A stretch of DNA of 59,546 nucleotides from Candidatus Dojkabacteria bacterium (GCA_014729085.1 WJKM01000012.1:1-59546); one strand, 5' to 3'. Counted from the stretch's first letter, positions 28,058 to 37,403 are shown. The notes: generated from the letters alone by a model not told the origin. A program made the numbers and translations.

Positions 28058-28397
28058 AGAGAAAGTCAAAAATTTTATTAAATATTGTGGATGTATAAGT
28101 GAAATAGATAAATATTTCTGGCTTTCAAAAATTGATGAGTTTTCTGAGGATACCCTAACCCAAATTTATTCAATCCTTCTCAAATACGAAAGAGAACTTG
28201 TTAATTTTGAATTAACTTCTATTAACAAGATACAGCAACTTATATTAAAAACATATCCTGAACTACAAGACAAATTCCTTCCCAACTATAAAGAACTTTT
28301 TGAGGATTTTAAGACTATTGAAAAAGAAATAACTTTTGAGCAAATAAAAGACATTAGAAATAAAATATCAACAAGCTTAAAAAATATTCAGCCATGA
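28047..28397 (+). CDS. Hypothetical helical protein, 116 residues (possible paralogue of previous gene)
   Basis: I do not recognise this protein. It is soluble and mainly helical, with Cys at 14 and 16 in KYCGCISEID. Its order of helices mirrors the preceding 96-residue protein, with about 20 extra residues inserted in the middle (around TYPELQDKFLPNYKEL). It overlaps the preceding gene by 11 bases and the following gene by 4 bases (ATGA overlap), so these three genes are a tight operon and their products are likely to be used together, perhaps as a small complex. Confidence 0.7.
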   Translation: MEIKEKVKNFIKYCGCISEIDKYFWLSKIDEFSEDTLTQIYSILLKYERELVNFELTSINKIQQLILKTYPELQDKFLPNYKELFEDFKTIEKEITFEQIKDIRNKISTSLKNIQP

Positions 28398-29434
28398 GAG
28401 AAAGTCAAACAGGAAATATAATAGAATCTGCCGAGATAAAAGCCTTACAGGAAATAGAGAAGGTATCAGATCCTGGAAAAATGGAACCAATATCTCAGAT
28501 TATCAATAGAATTAAAAAAATTAATAAAAGTATAAGAGGGTTAGATCTTGTAATTGAATCTAAAACTTTTCAGGAATTGGCGAATGTGACTAGAGTGAAA
28601 TTACCACGCCTTAATGATAGACTAATATTTGGCATTAAAATTTTACAAAAAGGTGTGTCCGAATCAAGGGAAGACTCTTATCAGTATATTAGTAAAGCAT
28701 GTAATAAATTATTTGAATGGGATCAAAATATATTATTTGTAGTTAATAAGAACCTGAAAGACCTTAAAAGATATACCAAAATAAAAAAAGGAACAGAACT
28801 TAAAAAGTATACGAAAGATATGATCAACAATTATCCATTTAAAAATGACTTATATGAACAATACTTAAGTACCCAAAAGGAAAAAACTAAAGATCTAAAA
28901 ACCAATTTTTATCTAACAATTCCTTTTATAAAAGAAATTGGAGATTTAATATCCATCTATGACTCACTAAAAACTGTAAATAAAATAGAGGAGGGAAATA
29001 TTGATGTGACTATTGGCTTTGCAAAATATACATTAAATCATCTAAATCTTCCTAGTATCTATATAGTTGATTTGATACCTAGTTTAATCAGATCAATTGC
29101 AAGAAATCAAGGCATTCAAGAAAACAAATGTTTAAGAATGTCAACTTATGAACTAGTTCAAATCGCAAAAAATTTTAAAGTTGGTAAAACTCTTGTAGAA
29201 ATCTCAAAAGCTATAATTCATGAAGATAAAAAAATAATTACAAGATCAAGAACAGGAAAATATCTATGGTCTGAACTAAAGTCTAAAAATTTTTGGGAAG
29301 ACACTACGTATCTACCTAAAATTTCTATGTTACAAAATATTGCAAATGAAGGAGAGAAACCGGCTAAAATAAAATCAAATAATCAGTTTGACAAACATAT
29401 TGGGAAACTAGCCTCAATAATATATAGTAATTAA
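28394..29434 (+). CDS. Hypothetical helical protein, 346 residues
   Basis: I do not recognise this protein. It is predicted mostly helical, basic and soluble, with a hydrophobic patch at about 205-235 (SIYIVDLIPSLIRSIARNQG) that may be a buried helix rather than a membrane segment. Leucine/lysine-rich heptads occur at about 35-60 and 85-130. There are no cysteine clusters, P-loop or other catalytic motifs. It starts within the end of the previous gene (ATGA overlap) and is followed after 25 bases by the DUF4230 protein, so it belongs to the same transcription unit. Confidence 0.7.
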   Translation: MRESQTGNIIESAEIKALQEIEKVSDPGKMEPISQIINRIKKINKSIRGLDLVIESKTFQELANVTRVKLPRLNDRLIFGIKILQKGVSESREDSYQYISKACNKLFEWDQNILFVVNKNLKDLKRYTKIKKGTELKKYTKDMINNYPFKNDLYEQYLSTQKEKTKDLKTNFYLTIPFIKEIGDLISIYDSLKTVNKIEEGNIDVTIGFAKYTLNHLNLPSIYIVDLIPSLIRSIARNQGIQENKCLRMSTYELVQIAKNFKVGKTLVEISKAIIHEDKKIITRSRTGKYLWSELKSKNFWEDTTYLPKISMLQNIANEGEKPAKIKSNNQFDKHIGKLASIIYSN

Positions 29435-29459
29435 TATTCATATTTATTAAATAAAACTC

Positions 29460-30089
29460 ATGACAAAATCAATTAAAGATACACTGATAATAGTGCTTAC
29501 TGTACTGACTATATGCCTCATTAGCTCTATAATTGCATACCTTTATGGAATGAATACTGCTAAAAAACTAAACAAGAAACCTGAAGAGGAAATATCAACT
29601 CAAATAATTCTAGATAGGATAAAAGATCAGCAATTCTTAGTTACTAAAACAGTATATTTAGATGAGAGTATTGTTATAGAAGTAGAGCAGGATTCTAAAT
29701 GGGATAAATTGCTTTGGGGAGAAACGATTGAAGCAGAAGGACTAGTAAGGCTTGATATTGGGGTAGATATTAATGAGCTCAATTCGGAAGATATTCTTAT
29801 TAACCAAAAAGAAAAAAAGATAACCTTAACTCTTCCAGAGGCAGAAATCCTTGACACGTCACTTTTTGGCGATCTGGAAATCGAAACTCAAAAGGGAATC
29901 TTTAAAAACATTCAAGAAATCTTCGATAAAAAAGAAGGGGAAGATTACAATAGAGCAGTTGAAAAATTAATAGATGAAGCAAGTAAGGAAATCTCAGAAG
30001 ACGAAGAATTACTAAGGGAAGCAAAAGAAAAAACTAATGTGTTTGAAATAATTTTACAAGATTTAGATTACGATATTGAAATTAAATAA
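29460..30089 (+). CDS. DUF4230-like membrane-anchored protein
   Basis: A 209-residue protein with one N-terminal transmembrane segment (about 9-29) and an extracytoplasmic domain. The domain pattern matches DUF4230: a helix ILDRIKDQQFLVTKT, strands VRLDIGVDINELN and ITLTLPEAEILDTSL (about 112-126), then a helical C-terminus in which acidic residues dominate. The family is common in Bacteroidetes and CPR bacteria and has no known biochemical role. It closes the operon that begins at 27198. The family assignment is by pattern recognition. Confidence 0.75.
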   Translation: MTKSIKDTLIIVLTVLTICLISSIIAYLYGMNTAKKLNKKPEEEISTQIILDRIKDQQFLVTKTVYLDESIVIEVEQDSKWDKLLWGETIEAEGLVRLDIGVDINELNSEDILINQKEKKITLTLPEAEILDTSLFGDLEIETQKGIFKNIQEIFDKKEGEDYNRAVEKLIDEASKEISEDEELLREAKEKTNVFEIILQDLDYDIEIK

Positions 30090-30144
30090 AAATAGATTCT
30101 TTGTTTAAAATACTTTTAATTTTGAAATCGTAACCTTCAGTCTT

Positions 30145-30173
30145 TTCGGACAACATCACATATTATTCGGACA
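30145..30173. repeat. Direct repeat TTCGGACA x2, two helical turns apart
   Basis: Identical octamers at 30145-30152 and 30166-30173. The 21-base centre-to-centre distance would place both on the same face of the helix, as for a dimeric regulator. They lie about 60 bases upstream of TTGACA at 30234. A regulatory role is inference. Confidence 0.4.
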
Positions 30174-30377
30174 TAGTTTTAGTTATTACCGTTTTCTTTC
30201 ATTTTATTAAAATATTAAATACCAGAATGCATCTTGACAATCAAAAATTTACATGATAGCTTATTTATTGTCTAACTTTCCGATCATTATAATTTACACT
30301 TGTAACTATTTTAACTTTTTCTAAAACGCATATCTTGCAATAACTGTAGTAATATCAATAATATATTACTAAAATGC

Positions 30378-30406
30378 TATTGACCCAATTCTGAATTATC
30401 TTTACA
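30378..30406 (+). promoter_or_regulatory. Promoter of the gene at 30444
   Basis: TTGACC (30378-30383), 17-base spacer, TACAAT (30401-30406). The predicted start near 30412 leaves a leader of about 30 bases, the same length as for lexA and the gene at 44155. Confidence 0.65.
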
Positions 30407-30443
30407 ATAATAATAATGGAATTAAATTAATATTTTTGAAATT

Positions 30444-31220
30444 ATGGAACTTTCACAAAATCTTCCCATAATTCTTTCGGGTACAATTTTTACAATATCA
30501 TTGATATTTCTCATTGTTCTCTGGATTGTTAGAAACAAAAAAGAAAAGGAACCTAATATGCAGGCTTCGACTCCAAATACACAACCTAAAATGCAACCTC
30601 AATCAGGCACTCCTCAACAATCCATTCAGCAAACAAATCAAAATCAAATGCCTATACAACAAAATCAAACGGAAACAGTACCTCGACAGTCTAATGTTGC
30701 GGTAAAAACACCAGCGCAAAATGTTTCTCCAACTCCTGCAGCTCAGGTCAGCACACCAAGCCCACAGATGCAACCAAAATCACAAAACCAACCTTCGACC
30801 CCACAACAAAGGCCAGACATGAAAAATCCAGTAGGAAGCGGGAAAAACCTACAAAAGATCAACTTTGGAATATCCCAGAACAAACAGGCACCTACTACAC
30901 AGACCAATACTCAGGCACCTAATGTCCAAAATCAACCTCAAACAGAATCACCAAACAATCCTCCTACTAATGAAAATGTAAACCTACAGAATAATGCTCC
31001 TCAACAACCAGTAAATACTTCTCCTGTACAACAGCAAACACAAGCACCTACTACACCGAAAACCGATCCTGTTATGTCTCAAAAACCTGTACAGCAGACT
31101 CCTCAGTTTGAATCTGTAATTAGTAATACCCCAAATCAAAATGAGGAAACATCTAAACAGAGACCACAGGAGAATACAAATGTACCCAATCAAGATTTTA
31201 ACCTTCCTTCCGCTCAATAA
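30444..31220 (+). CDS. Single-pass membrane protein with disordered Gln/Pro/Asn-rich tail
   Basis: A 258-residue protein. Residues 8-29 are one transmembrane helix (short N-terminus outside, by the positive-inside rule), followed by the basic stop-transfer sequence RNKKEKE and then about 220 residues of low-complexity sequence dominated by Gln, Pro, Asn and Thr with many PQ, QQ and TP repeats and almost no hydrophobic residues. The tail should lie in the cytoplasm and be intrinsically disordered. One basic patch, VGSGKNLQKINFGI (about 131-144), is the only ordered-looking part and could be a binding site. I do not recognise a family. A similar composition occurs in the tail of the response regulator at 2865, so disordered Gln-rich arms are a feature of this genome. 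Confidence 0.75.
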   Translation: MELSQNLPIILSGTIFTISLIFLIVLWIVRNKKEKEPNMQASTPNTQPKMQPQSGTPQQSIQQTNQNQMPIQQNQTETVPRQSNVAVKTPAQNVSPTPAAQVSTPSPQMQPKSQNQPSTPQQRPDMKNPVGSGKNLQKINFGISQNKQAPTTQTNTQAPNVQNQPQTESPNNPPTNENVNLQNNAPQQPVNTSPVQQQTQAPTTPKTDPVMSQKPVQQTPQFESVISNTPNQNEETSKQRPQENTNVPNQDFNLPSAQ

Positions 31221-31474
31221 AATCTAATAGCTTATTTCGGTAGATATTCCGTATAAGAAACCATAATACTGATACACACTAATCTTTATAGGGCCGATTA
31301 TCCTGATAACAAATTTAATATTTATCCACTTTCTATATTTTGAACTTCTTTTGCAGAAGATTCTAAATCCAAAGTAGTATATAAAAAGTCCAATGATACT
31401 TTTCCTGTCTTATATCAGTAATAAGGTGGGGTAGGTGATACTAATCCAATAGGCAAAACTTGGAGACAATAGAA

Positions 31475-33472
31475 TTAATATTTTTCAAAAGTAGTTAATA
31501 GATTGATTAGCTGTACAGAAGAGTTAATATCTACTTCATATTTCACCTGAAAATTCTCTTCTTGATATAAACCAAACTGAAAGCTCCCTTGTGAACATTC
31601 TTCGCCTGAACATATCTTCTCGTAGTATTGTTTAAACTGCATTTGCCCTGAGGCAGTATTCACATTTTTATCTACTATAATGAAGTCTTCGTCACTGATA
31701 TCACTTATATAGTCTGAGAATTCAACTAATGTATATCCTGAATCATTAGCAATATTAACCTTTTCACATGTAGCATCTCCACAAATTATTTCGTTTTCTC
31801 TTAGAGTCCATTTATATGGATATTTAATTGAAAAACCAATATCATCATTTGTATAGCTATATTCAATATCATCGATTATCTGGTTTGATAGATTTTCATC
31901 GAAATTTAATGAATTCACCACTTCTTTAAATTCTGCTAATAAATCCTCTGTAATATAACTATCATCTATTTCCCAGTAAATTGCATATTTAATATTTCCA
32001 TTCTGAGCAGAAGTGTGGGTAAATACTCCGCTTCTTGCGACACACAATTGATGATTATATTTTCCAGAAGAATTACTTATAAGTTTATAGCCGGAAAATT
32101 CTGCGGTAACCTGTAAAGAGCTATAATTAGAGCATAAATTCAAATCAGCTCCAAAATAAGAAATATCTTCAGTCGTTGTTAAGACGTAAACGCGTCCATC
32201 ATCCCCGGACTTCAACTTTAATCTAGCTACATCATAATCTATTCCGTTTACATTGATTGCTAATGCTCGATCCTCAAGAGGGTAATAAGCTCTGCTTGTA
32301 GATACAGACCAATTGGACGGGTATTTTATTTGATATCCATATAAGTCATTAGTATAGGTTTCTGCTAGAACTACTTCCTTTTGCTCTTCTTCTTTTTTCT
32401 TAGTTGGTTGAGGCTTTTTAATATCCTCTTTACTAATAAATTCATCGATATTAATTTTTTCATTCCATCCCTCCTCATTAAAAGCCATTATAGGCTCATA
32501 TTCTCCAACTGTAAGACTCTGGGCAATATGATCCATGGTTTTTAATACATCGGATTCCAAGATCTCTGATTCATTTCCCTTTATATCGTAAAGAACTGAA
32601 ATAGTTGGATGTTGTTCGCTTTGGGATATTATGAAACCACCTTTCAGGAATTCTCCTGTATTCGAAAATTGTAAAAATCTATTACTCTCAATGCCTTCAG
32701 CTAGATTTAGACTTCTCTTATAACTACTAACATCTTGAGAAGAGTCCAGTTCAAATTTATTAGTTTCAGGATTGAAAACAAAGCTAATATAATTGTCATC
32801 TTTAGAAATTCGGACTTGGAAGTCTTTTTCAGGTGTCTCGGCAACTCTTTCCACTATACTCCAATTACTTGGATATTTGAATTGAAAGTTCAATTCAGAA
32901 TTTTCATAATCTAACCAATCAGCATAGATCTGATCATATTCACTCTGAATTAATAATTCTGCATAAACAGAACTTTCTTCTCCTTCTTTTATTGTAAATG
33001 TATCCGAAAATATCTTGTATCCATCCTTTTCCATCCTTATCGTATAGTTTCCAGGTTCTAGTTTGCGATCTTCAAGCGGTGTCAATCCAACATAATCACC
33101 ATTAATATATACATCTACACCTTCAACATTTGCCGAAATGTCAACTTGGCCTTTTCGGTGAAAAATAGTATTTTTAATACCATCTGGTAATGCCATATAT
33201 GAAGCAATTGCTGTGAAAGAAAAAACAAACAAAAATATTCCTGCTAAATTCAATGCCGATTGATATTTAAACATCAAAAAAATCTTGGAAATCAAAATAT
33301 AAGACTTATCAAATAATGATAGACTAGATCTATCATCTCTAAGCTTCTTGGTAAGAAGGATCGACTCGTATTCGTTTACGATACGCTTTCTTAGGTTTTC
33401 TTTAAACTTAGAATCCGGCGTCTTAAGTTCAATAGAATTTATATTTTTTAATTCGTTTTCTAGATTATCCAT
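31475..33472 (-). CDS. PEGA-domain membrane protein, likely anti-sigma/sensor partner of the ECF sigma factor
   Basis: A 665-residue protein. The cytoplasmic N-terminus (1-70) is charged and helical, including FKENLRKRIVNEYESILL, but has no zinc-finger HxxxCxxC motif. A transmembrane helix (about 73-93) leads to a PEGA domain at about 110-175 (GVDVYINGDYVGLTPLE, EPGNYTIRMEKDGYKIF). Beyond it there are three repeats of a PsbP/MOG1-like or probable lipid/wall-sensing fold, each opening with FQFKYPSNWSIV, YQIKYPSNWSVS or FSIKYPYKWTLR (about 195, 378 and 549). These repeats are common in CPR surface proteins. It starts 32 bases after the sigma factor stop, so the pair forms an operon and this protein is the natural anti-sigma candidate: a cytoplasmic helix holding sigma and an external sensor. 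Confidence 0.8.
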   Translation of the reverse strand: MDNLENELKNINSIELKTPDSKFKENLRKRIVNEYESILLTKKLRDDRSSLSLFDKSYILISKIFLMFKYQSALNLAGIFLFVFSFTAIASYMALPDGIKNTIFHRKGQVDISANVEGVDVYINGDYVGLTPLEDRKLEPGNYTIRMEKDGYKIFSDTFTIKEGEESSVYAELLIQSEYDQIYADWLDYENSELNFQFKYPSNWSIVERVAETPEKDFQVRISKDDNYISFVFNPETNKFELDSSQDVSSYKRSLNLAEGIESNRFLQFSNTGEFLKGGFIISQSEQHPTISVLYDIKGNESEILESDVLKTMDHIAQSLTVGEYEPIMAFNEEGWNEKINIDEFISKEDIKKPQPTKKKEEEQKEVVLAETYTNDLYGYQIKYPSNWSVSTSRAYYPLEDRALAINVNGIDYDVARLKLKSGDDGRVYVLTTTEDISYFGADLNLCSNYSSLQVTAEFSGYKLISNSSGKYNHQLCVARSGVFTHTSAQNGNIKYAIYWEIDDSYITEDLLAEFKEVVNSLNFDENLSNQIIDDIEYSYTNDDIGFSIKYPYKWTLRENEIICGDATCEKVNIANDSGYTLVEFSDYISDISDEDFIIVDKNVNTASGQMQFKQYYEKICSGEECSQGSFQFGLYQEENFQVKYEVDINSSVQLINLLTTFEKY

Positions 33473-33504
33473 TCAGATAATTTTTAAATATTTCTCTAAA
33501 TAAA

Positions 33505-34059
33505 CTAATTGTCCATTAATTCTCTTAACTTTTTTAAACCTCTCTTTGCCAATGACTTGACAGAATCAATAGACCTTCCCGTAATTTCCATTGTTTCGGC
33601 AATTGTAAGCTCTTTTACATATCTTAAATAAATGACTTCTCTCTGATTTTCTGGTAATTCTGCTATCTTTTTCATTAATTTTTGCGCATTAATCTCCCTT
33701 TCTGCCTTTTCATCAACCCTTTCAATCTCTACATCTGCAGTAAAAGTCATGACATCTTCTACAGAAATGGATAGCTTCTTCTTTTTATACCTGTCCAAAA
33801 TCAAGTTTCTTGCAATAGTATATAGCCAAGCACCAAAAGTATAGCCTCTCCATTCATACCCCTGCATAGCTTTCATAGCTTTTTCAAAAGTTCTTGCAGT
33901 CAAATCTTCTGCGTCATGTTCGTTGCCAATTTTATAAAATATGTATAAATATACGTCATCTATATACATATCATACAGCGTGCCAAATGCATTAGCATCA
34001 TCTTTTGCCTTTTCTACCAATTTTTTCTCTTCTTCAAGAGATAATTTTTCTTTTTTCAA
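33505..34059 (-). CDS. ECF-type RNA polymerase sigma factor
   Basis: A 184-residue sigma-70 family protein with only regions 2 and 4, as in ECF (group 4) sigma factors. Region 2 spans about 20-90 (FGTLYDMYIDDVYLYIFYKI, DAEDLTARTFEKAM, GAWLYTIARNLILDRYKK). Region 4 spans about 128-180 (LPENQREVIYLRYVKELTIA, then the helix-turn-helix SIDSVKSLAKRGLKKLREL). The linker is of normal length. It should redirect RNA polymerase to a small regulon, and a membrane-anchored PEGA protein downstream is its likely regulator. It is divergent from the TMEM43-like gene, across a 297-base spacer where an autoregulatory promoter would be expected. Confidence 0.93.
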   Translation of the reverse strand: MKKEKLSLEEEKKLVEKAKDDANAFGTLYDMYIDDVYLYIFYKIGNEHDAEDLTARTFEKAMKAMQGYEWRGYTFGAWLYTIARNLILDRYKKKKLSISVEDVMTFTADVEIERVDEKAEREINAQKLMKKIAELPENQREVIYLRYVKELTIAETMEITGRSIDSVKSLAKRGLKKLRELMDN

Positions 34060-34356
34060 CTCTTTTCAATAATAAATAACGAATAATTATGTATAAAAGT
34101 GGCGGACAAACAGTATAAAATCCAATATTTTCTCCTAAATAAGTTTATTAAATTATTAAAACATATTCAATGAAATGTAATTAAATAGGTTTATATATAA
34201 TACGAAGTATGCATTAAGTTTGTTACGAGAGTATCCTCCAATTACAATAGATCAAATTTTAGGTAATTATTGAATTAATTTCTCAATCATTGTAAATTAA
34301 TATATATTTAAATCCCAAGAATTTCAAAAAATAAGATACTTTTTAATATAAATATA
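34060..34356. other. 297-base divergent intergenic region (sigma factor / TMEM43-like gene)
   Basis: A very AT-rich spacer containing the starts of two divergent transcripts. I found no unambiguous -35/-10 pair for either side. One GC-richer island, GTGGCGGACAAACAG near 34100-34114, interrupts the AT-rich sequence about 45 bases before the sigma gene start and could be part of an ECF-dependent promoter. No RNA gene seen. Confidence 0.4.
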
Positions 34357-35472
34357 ATGGAAAAAAAACGTACAGTCTCAAGAAAAGTAATTGGAAGTGC
34401 AAACCCATTTGCTAGAAAATATCGAGATATCAAAAAGGCATTTGGGGGGATTGGTTGCGGATTCTTCGCTATCTTTCTTGGATTAGTATTAATCTTTGCT
34501 TCAGTCAAAGCTGTAAAAGAACATTCCAAGACAGTTGCCAAATTACCTTTAAAACAGGCTGCAGAAATAAACTCAGATGATTCAGGAATGGTAAAAATAC
34601 TAGGAAACCCTTCCATTACCAACCAGCAAATATTTACCTATACTAAATGTTTTGATTTAGATTGTGAATTCGAAGAAGATGAACAGCATGAAGTGAGAGA
34701 TTCTTTATATTTAGAAGCTGTATACGAAAGATATGAAGTAGTAGAAGAAACCCGAACAGAAACATATACTAAAGTTGAAAATGGACAAGATGTTGAATAT
34801 ACAGAAGAAATAACTGAATATGTTGAGAAATGGGTTGAAAAAAACAGTAAAAGCTTATGGTCAGACTTTAAACTTGGAGAGGTTACTATCATTCCAGAAA
34901 ATGCGAAAAAGGTTTTTGATCTTAAAACCGAAGAAATCCAGAATGTATACATAGCAAATCTAGAACCTGTGAAAAAATATAGTGGTCATGAACCTTCATC
35001 TCAAGTTGGAACAACAAGACTTAAGATAAAATATTTACCTAATGACAAGGAACTAATTGTAGTAGGAGATTTACAAAACAATAAAATAGAAGGAGGTGAA
35101 TCATTTATAATTTCTGATAAAAAAGATGAAGACTTAGCAAGTTCACTCAAATCTGAAGAGAAGACAATGAAAACAGTCTTGCTAGTTGCTGCTTGGTTTC
35201 TTTTAACAACCGGGTTTTCCGCAATAATAGCTCCTGTCATGGAGATAGTCGAAATCATACCTGTAGTAGGGAAAATGACAAAATTTGTTGCTGGAATAAT
35301 TTCTGCAATCTTATCGGCCTTCATAGTTTTATCCGTATGGATGTTTGTTAAGTTTTGGTATTTAATATGCGGTTGTATTGTATTAATACTAGTAGGATTA
35401 CTATATTTACTAATTACGAATGCTCAAAAGAAAGAAGGTGGAAAAGTAGAATCTTCTGAAGCGAAAGAATAA
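34357..35472 (+). CDS. TMEM43-like membrane protein
   Basis: A 371-residue protein with the TMEM43/LUMA layout: one N-terminal transmembrane helix (about 30-52), a large extracytoplasmic domain (about 55-270), and three C-terminal helices (about 272-355) in the arrangement of the family, with the loop between the first two containing EIVEIIPVVGKM, like the family's PxxD.vPvlG element. The external domain includes the segment KSLWSDFKLGEVTIIPENAKKF-type sequence and a long Glu/Thr-rich hairpin near 125-165. Bacterial members have unknown function; the human protein sits in the inner nuclear membrane. The neighbouring sigma/PEGA operon is divergent. The family assignment is by pattern. Confidence 0.6.
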   Translation: MEKKRTVSRKVIGSANPFARKYRDIKKAFGGIGCGFFAIFLGLVLIFASVKAVKEHSKTVAKLPLKQAAEINSDDSGMVKILGNPSITNQQIFTYTKCFDLDCEFEEDEQHEVRDSLYLEAVYERYEVVEETRTETYTKVENGQDVEYTEEITEYVEKWVEKNSKSLWSDFKLGEVTIIPENAKKVFDLKTEEIQNVYIANLEPVKKYSGHEPSSQVGTTRLKIKYLPNDKELIVVGDLQNNKIEGGESFIISDKKDEDLASSLKSEEKTMKTVLLVAAWFLLTTGFSAIIAPVMEIVEIIPVVGKMTKFVAGIISAILSAFIVLSVWMFVKFWYLICGCIVLILVGLLYLLITNAQKKEGGKVESSEAKE

Positions 35473-35514
35473 AAAGAAAAATTAAACTAACTTAATCTAA
35501 TTTCAATTAAATCT

Positions 35515-37380
35515 GTGCCTGCCCGTATTCATAAAGCTAAACAATTTTTTGCAACTTTAAATGTTGATGACCATCTTGTCGATAATGCTGTTAAAAACTT
35601 AAAATATTGGCTTCTTCATCCTGATTTTGAAAATTATCAAGACCAAATCAACTATCTAATAGAAAGCGAACAATTCGAGGAGCTTTTCGATTGTTTTTTT
35701 CAAGTGATCCCTTTTGGAACAGGAGGACGCAGAGGAAGAGTAGGTATTGGACCTAATAGAATTAATCCATGGACAATTGCAGCTTCGGCACAGGGACATA
35801 CTCAATATCTTTTGGAACAATATGGGGATGAGGCAAAAAAAAGAGGTATTGTTATAGCCTACGACGTTAGACAATATACAAAACAAGATATTTACAATCC
35901 CGATTTACATAATCCAATATGGGGCATAACGTCCTGTGATTTGGCAGAAATTGCGGCAACTGTATATTCAAAAAATGGATTGAATGTTTATTTCTTTGAT
36001 CAAATTGCTCCAACACCTTTACTTTCTTTTACTATTCGTAAACTTAATGCTATCAGTGGGATTAACATTAGTGCAAGTCACAATCCTCCAGACTATAATG
36101 GAAAAAAGGTATATAACAGAACAGGAGGGCAACTTATTCCACCTTTTGATCAAAAATTAGCTAACGAAGTCAATCATAATGTAGACATCTTCGATGTAGA
36201 ATGGGGAATATTTAATGAAGAAGTAAAAAAAGAAAACATTCAGATAATTGATCCCAAAATAGAAGACTACTATATTTCGAAAGTTTCACAAATATCTAGA
36301 TCAAAAAATAGAGTTTCACGCATTCTTTACTCACCATTGCATGGAACAGGAAAGAGGAATATATATAAATCCATGAAACGGTTGAATTTCGATATACATT
36401 TAGATCCACTTTCATCTATACCAAGTGGTGAATTTGAAACTGTACCAAACAATATTGCTAATCCTGAACTTCCAATTGTATATGAAAGATTAAAACTATA
36501 CGCAAATGAAATTAAAGCAAATTTGATATTAACAAGCGATCCCGATGCAGATCGAATGGGTATTACAGCTAGAAGTAACAACAAATGGAATTTTATTGAT
36601 GGCAATCAGACAGTGATTCTTCTAGTAAACTACCTACTTAATAATCTAAAAGCTCTTGGCCAACTTTCCAATAAGCATATAATCCTGGCGACATTACCTG
36701 TTACAAGATTAATTGAACGAATAGCAGATAACTTTCAGATAAAGCTTAAAAACACACTCCTTCCAGGATTCAAATATATTTCAAATGAAATAGATTTAAT
36801 CGAAAAACGAGGTGAAATAGATAACCTGATTATTGCAGTTGAAGATACCCTAGGACATCTCGCTGGCAATTATGCCCGGGACAAAGACGGAACTGTAGGA
36901 TCTATACTTTTGAGTGAATATGAAGGTGAACTCGAGAAGAAAAACAGTAATTTAATTAAGGAACTTGATAATATATACCAAAAATATGGCTATTTCAAAA
37001 ATATAATTGAATATATTTTATTTGAACACAGTTTTAAAAAAGGAGTAATTGACAAAATCATGAATGATCTTCGTGCTCGGAGGGAGAATCTGGCAAATGG
37101 ACTTACTATCACTAAATTTCAGGACTATTGGGAACTCTCCAAAATTCTGTCAGCTACAGATAAAAGCTCTAAAAACATTCTGGAATATGAATTAAAACAA
37201 ACACAAGATTATAAATCTGGACGTATTTTAATAAGACCTTCAGGAACAGAACCAAAACTTAAAATTTATATCGAACTTGCTAGTGAAAAAGAACCCGAAA
37301 ATCTTGAAAAAATTAAAGAAACAATAGATAATACTGCTGCAAAAATCATTGATAATATAAAAAAATCATTAAAAATGTAA
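35515..37380 (+). CDS. Phosphoglucomutase/phosphomannomutase-family enzyme (alpha-D-phosphohexomutase)
   Basis: A 621-residue cytoplasmic enzyme that interconverts hexose 1- and 6-phosphates. It is at the long end of the family. All four signature sites are present: the phosphoserine loop SASHNPP with catalytic S188, the metal loop DPDADRMG (about 342-349) with three Asp ligands, the sugar-specificity loop in domain 3 (EDTLGHLAGN, about 442-451, in place of GEESGH), and the phosphate-binding loop RPSGTEPKLKIY near the C-terminus. An early TGGRRGRVG segment (69-77) matches the substrate-binding TxGxRG. It starts with GTG at 35515; no alternative ATG precedes the conserved N-terminus. The sugar specificity cannot be read from sequence. 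A terminator follows, separating it from yvcK. Confidence 0.92.
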   Translation: MPARIHKAKQFFATLNVDDHLVDNAVKNLKYWLLHPDFENYQDQINYLIESEQFEELFDCFFQVIPFGTGGRRGRVGIGPNRINPWTIAASAQGHTQYLLEQYGDEAKKRGIVIAYDVRQYTKQDIYNPDLHNPIWGITSCDLAEIAATVYSKNGLNVYFFDQIAPTPLLSFTIRKLNAISGINISASHNPPDYNGKKVYNRTGGQLIPPFDQKLANEVNHNVDIFDVEWGIFNEEVKKENIQIIDPKIEDYYISKVSQISRSKNRVSRILYSPLHGTGKRNIYKSMKRLNFDIHLDPLSSIPSGEFETVPNNIANPELPIVYERLKLYANEIKANLILTSDPDADRMGITARSNNKWNFIDGNQTVILLVNYLLNNLKALGQLSNKHIILATLPVTRLIERIADNFQIKLKNTLLPGFKYISNEIDLIEKRGEIDNLIIAVEDTLGHLAGNYARDKDGTVGSILLSEYEGELEKKNSNLIKELDNIYQKYGYFKNIIEYILFEHSFKKGVIDKIMNDLRARRENLANGLTITKFQDYWELSKILSATDKSSKNILEYELKQTQDYKSGRILIRPSGTEPKLKIYIELASEKEPENLEKIKETIDNTAAKIIDNIKKSLKM

Positions 37381-37403
37381 ATTTTAACTACAAATATAAA
37401 TTC

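Larger units (their letters stand above)
30090..30443. other. 354-base intergenic region before the Gln-rich membrane protein
   Basis: No open frame of interest, no tRNA-like structure and no T-tailed hairpin was seen. It contains a pair of direct repeats TTCGGACA (30145-30152 and 30166-30173), spaced 21 bases (two helical turns) apart, and two candidate promoters: TTGACA at 30234-30239 with a poor -10 (TAGCTT at 30257), and the better pair at 30378-30406 annotated separately. Confidence 0.6.
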
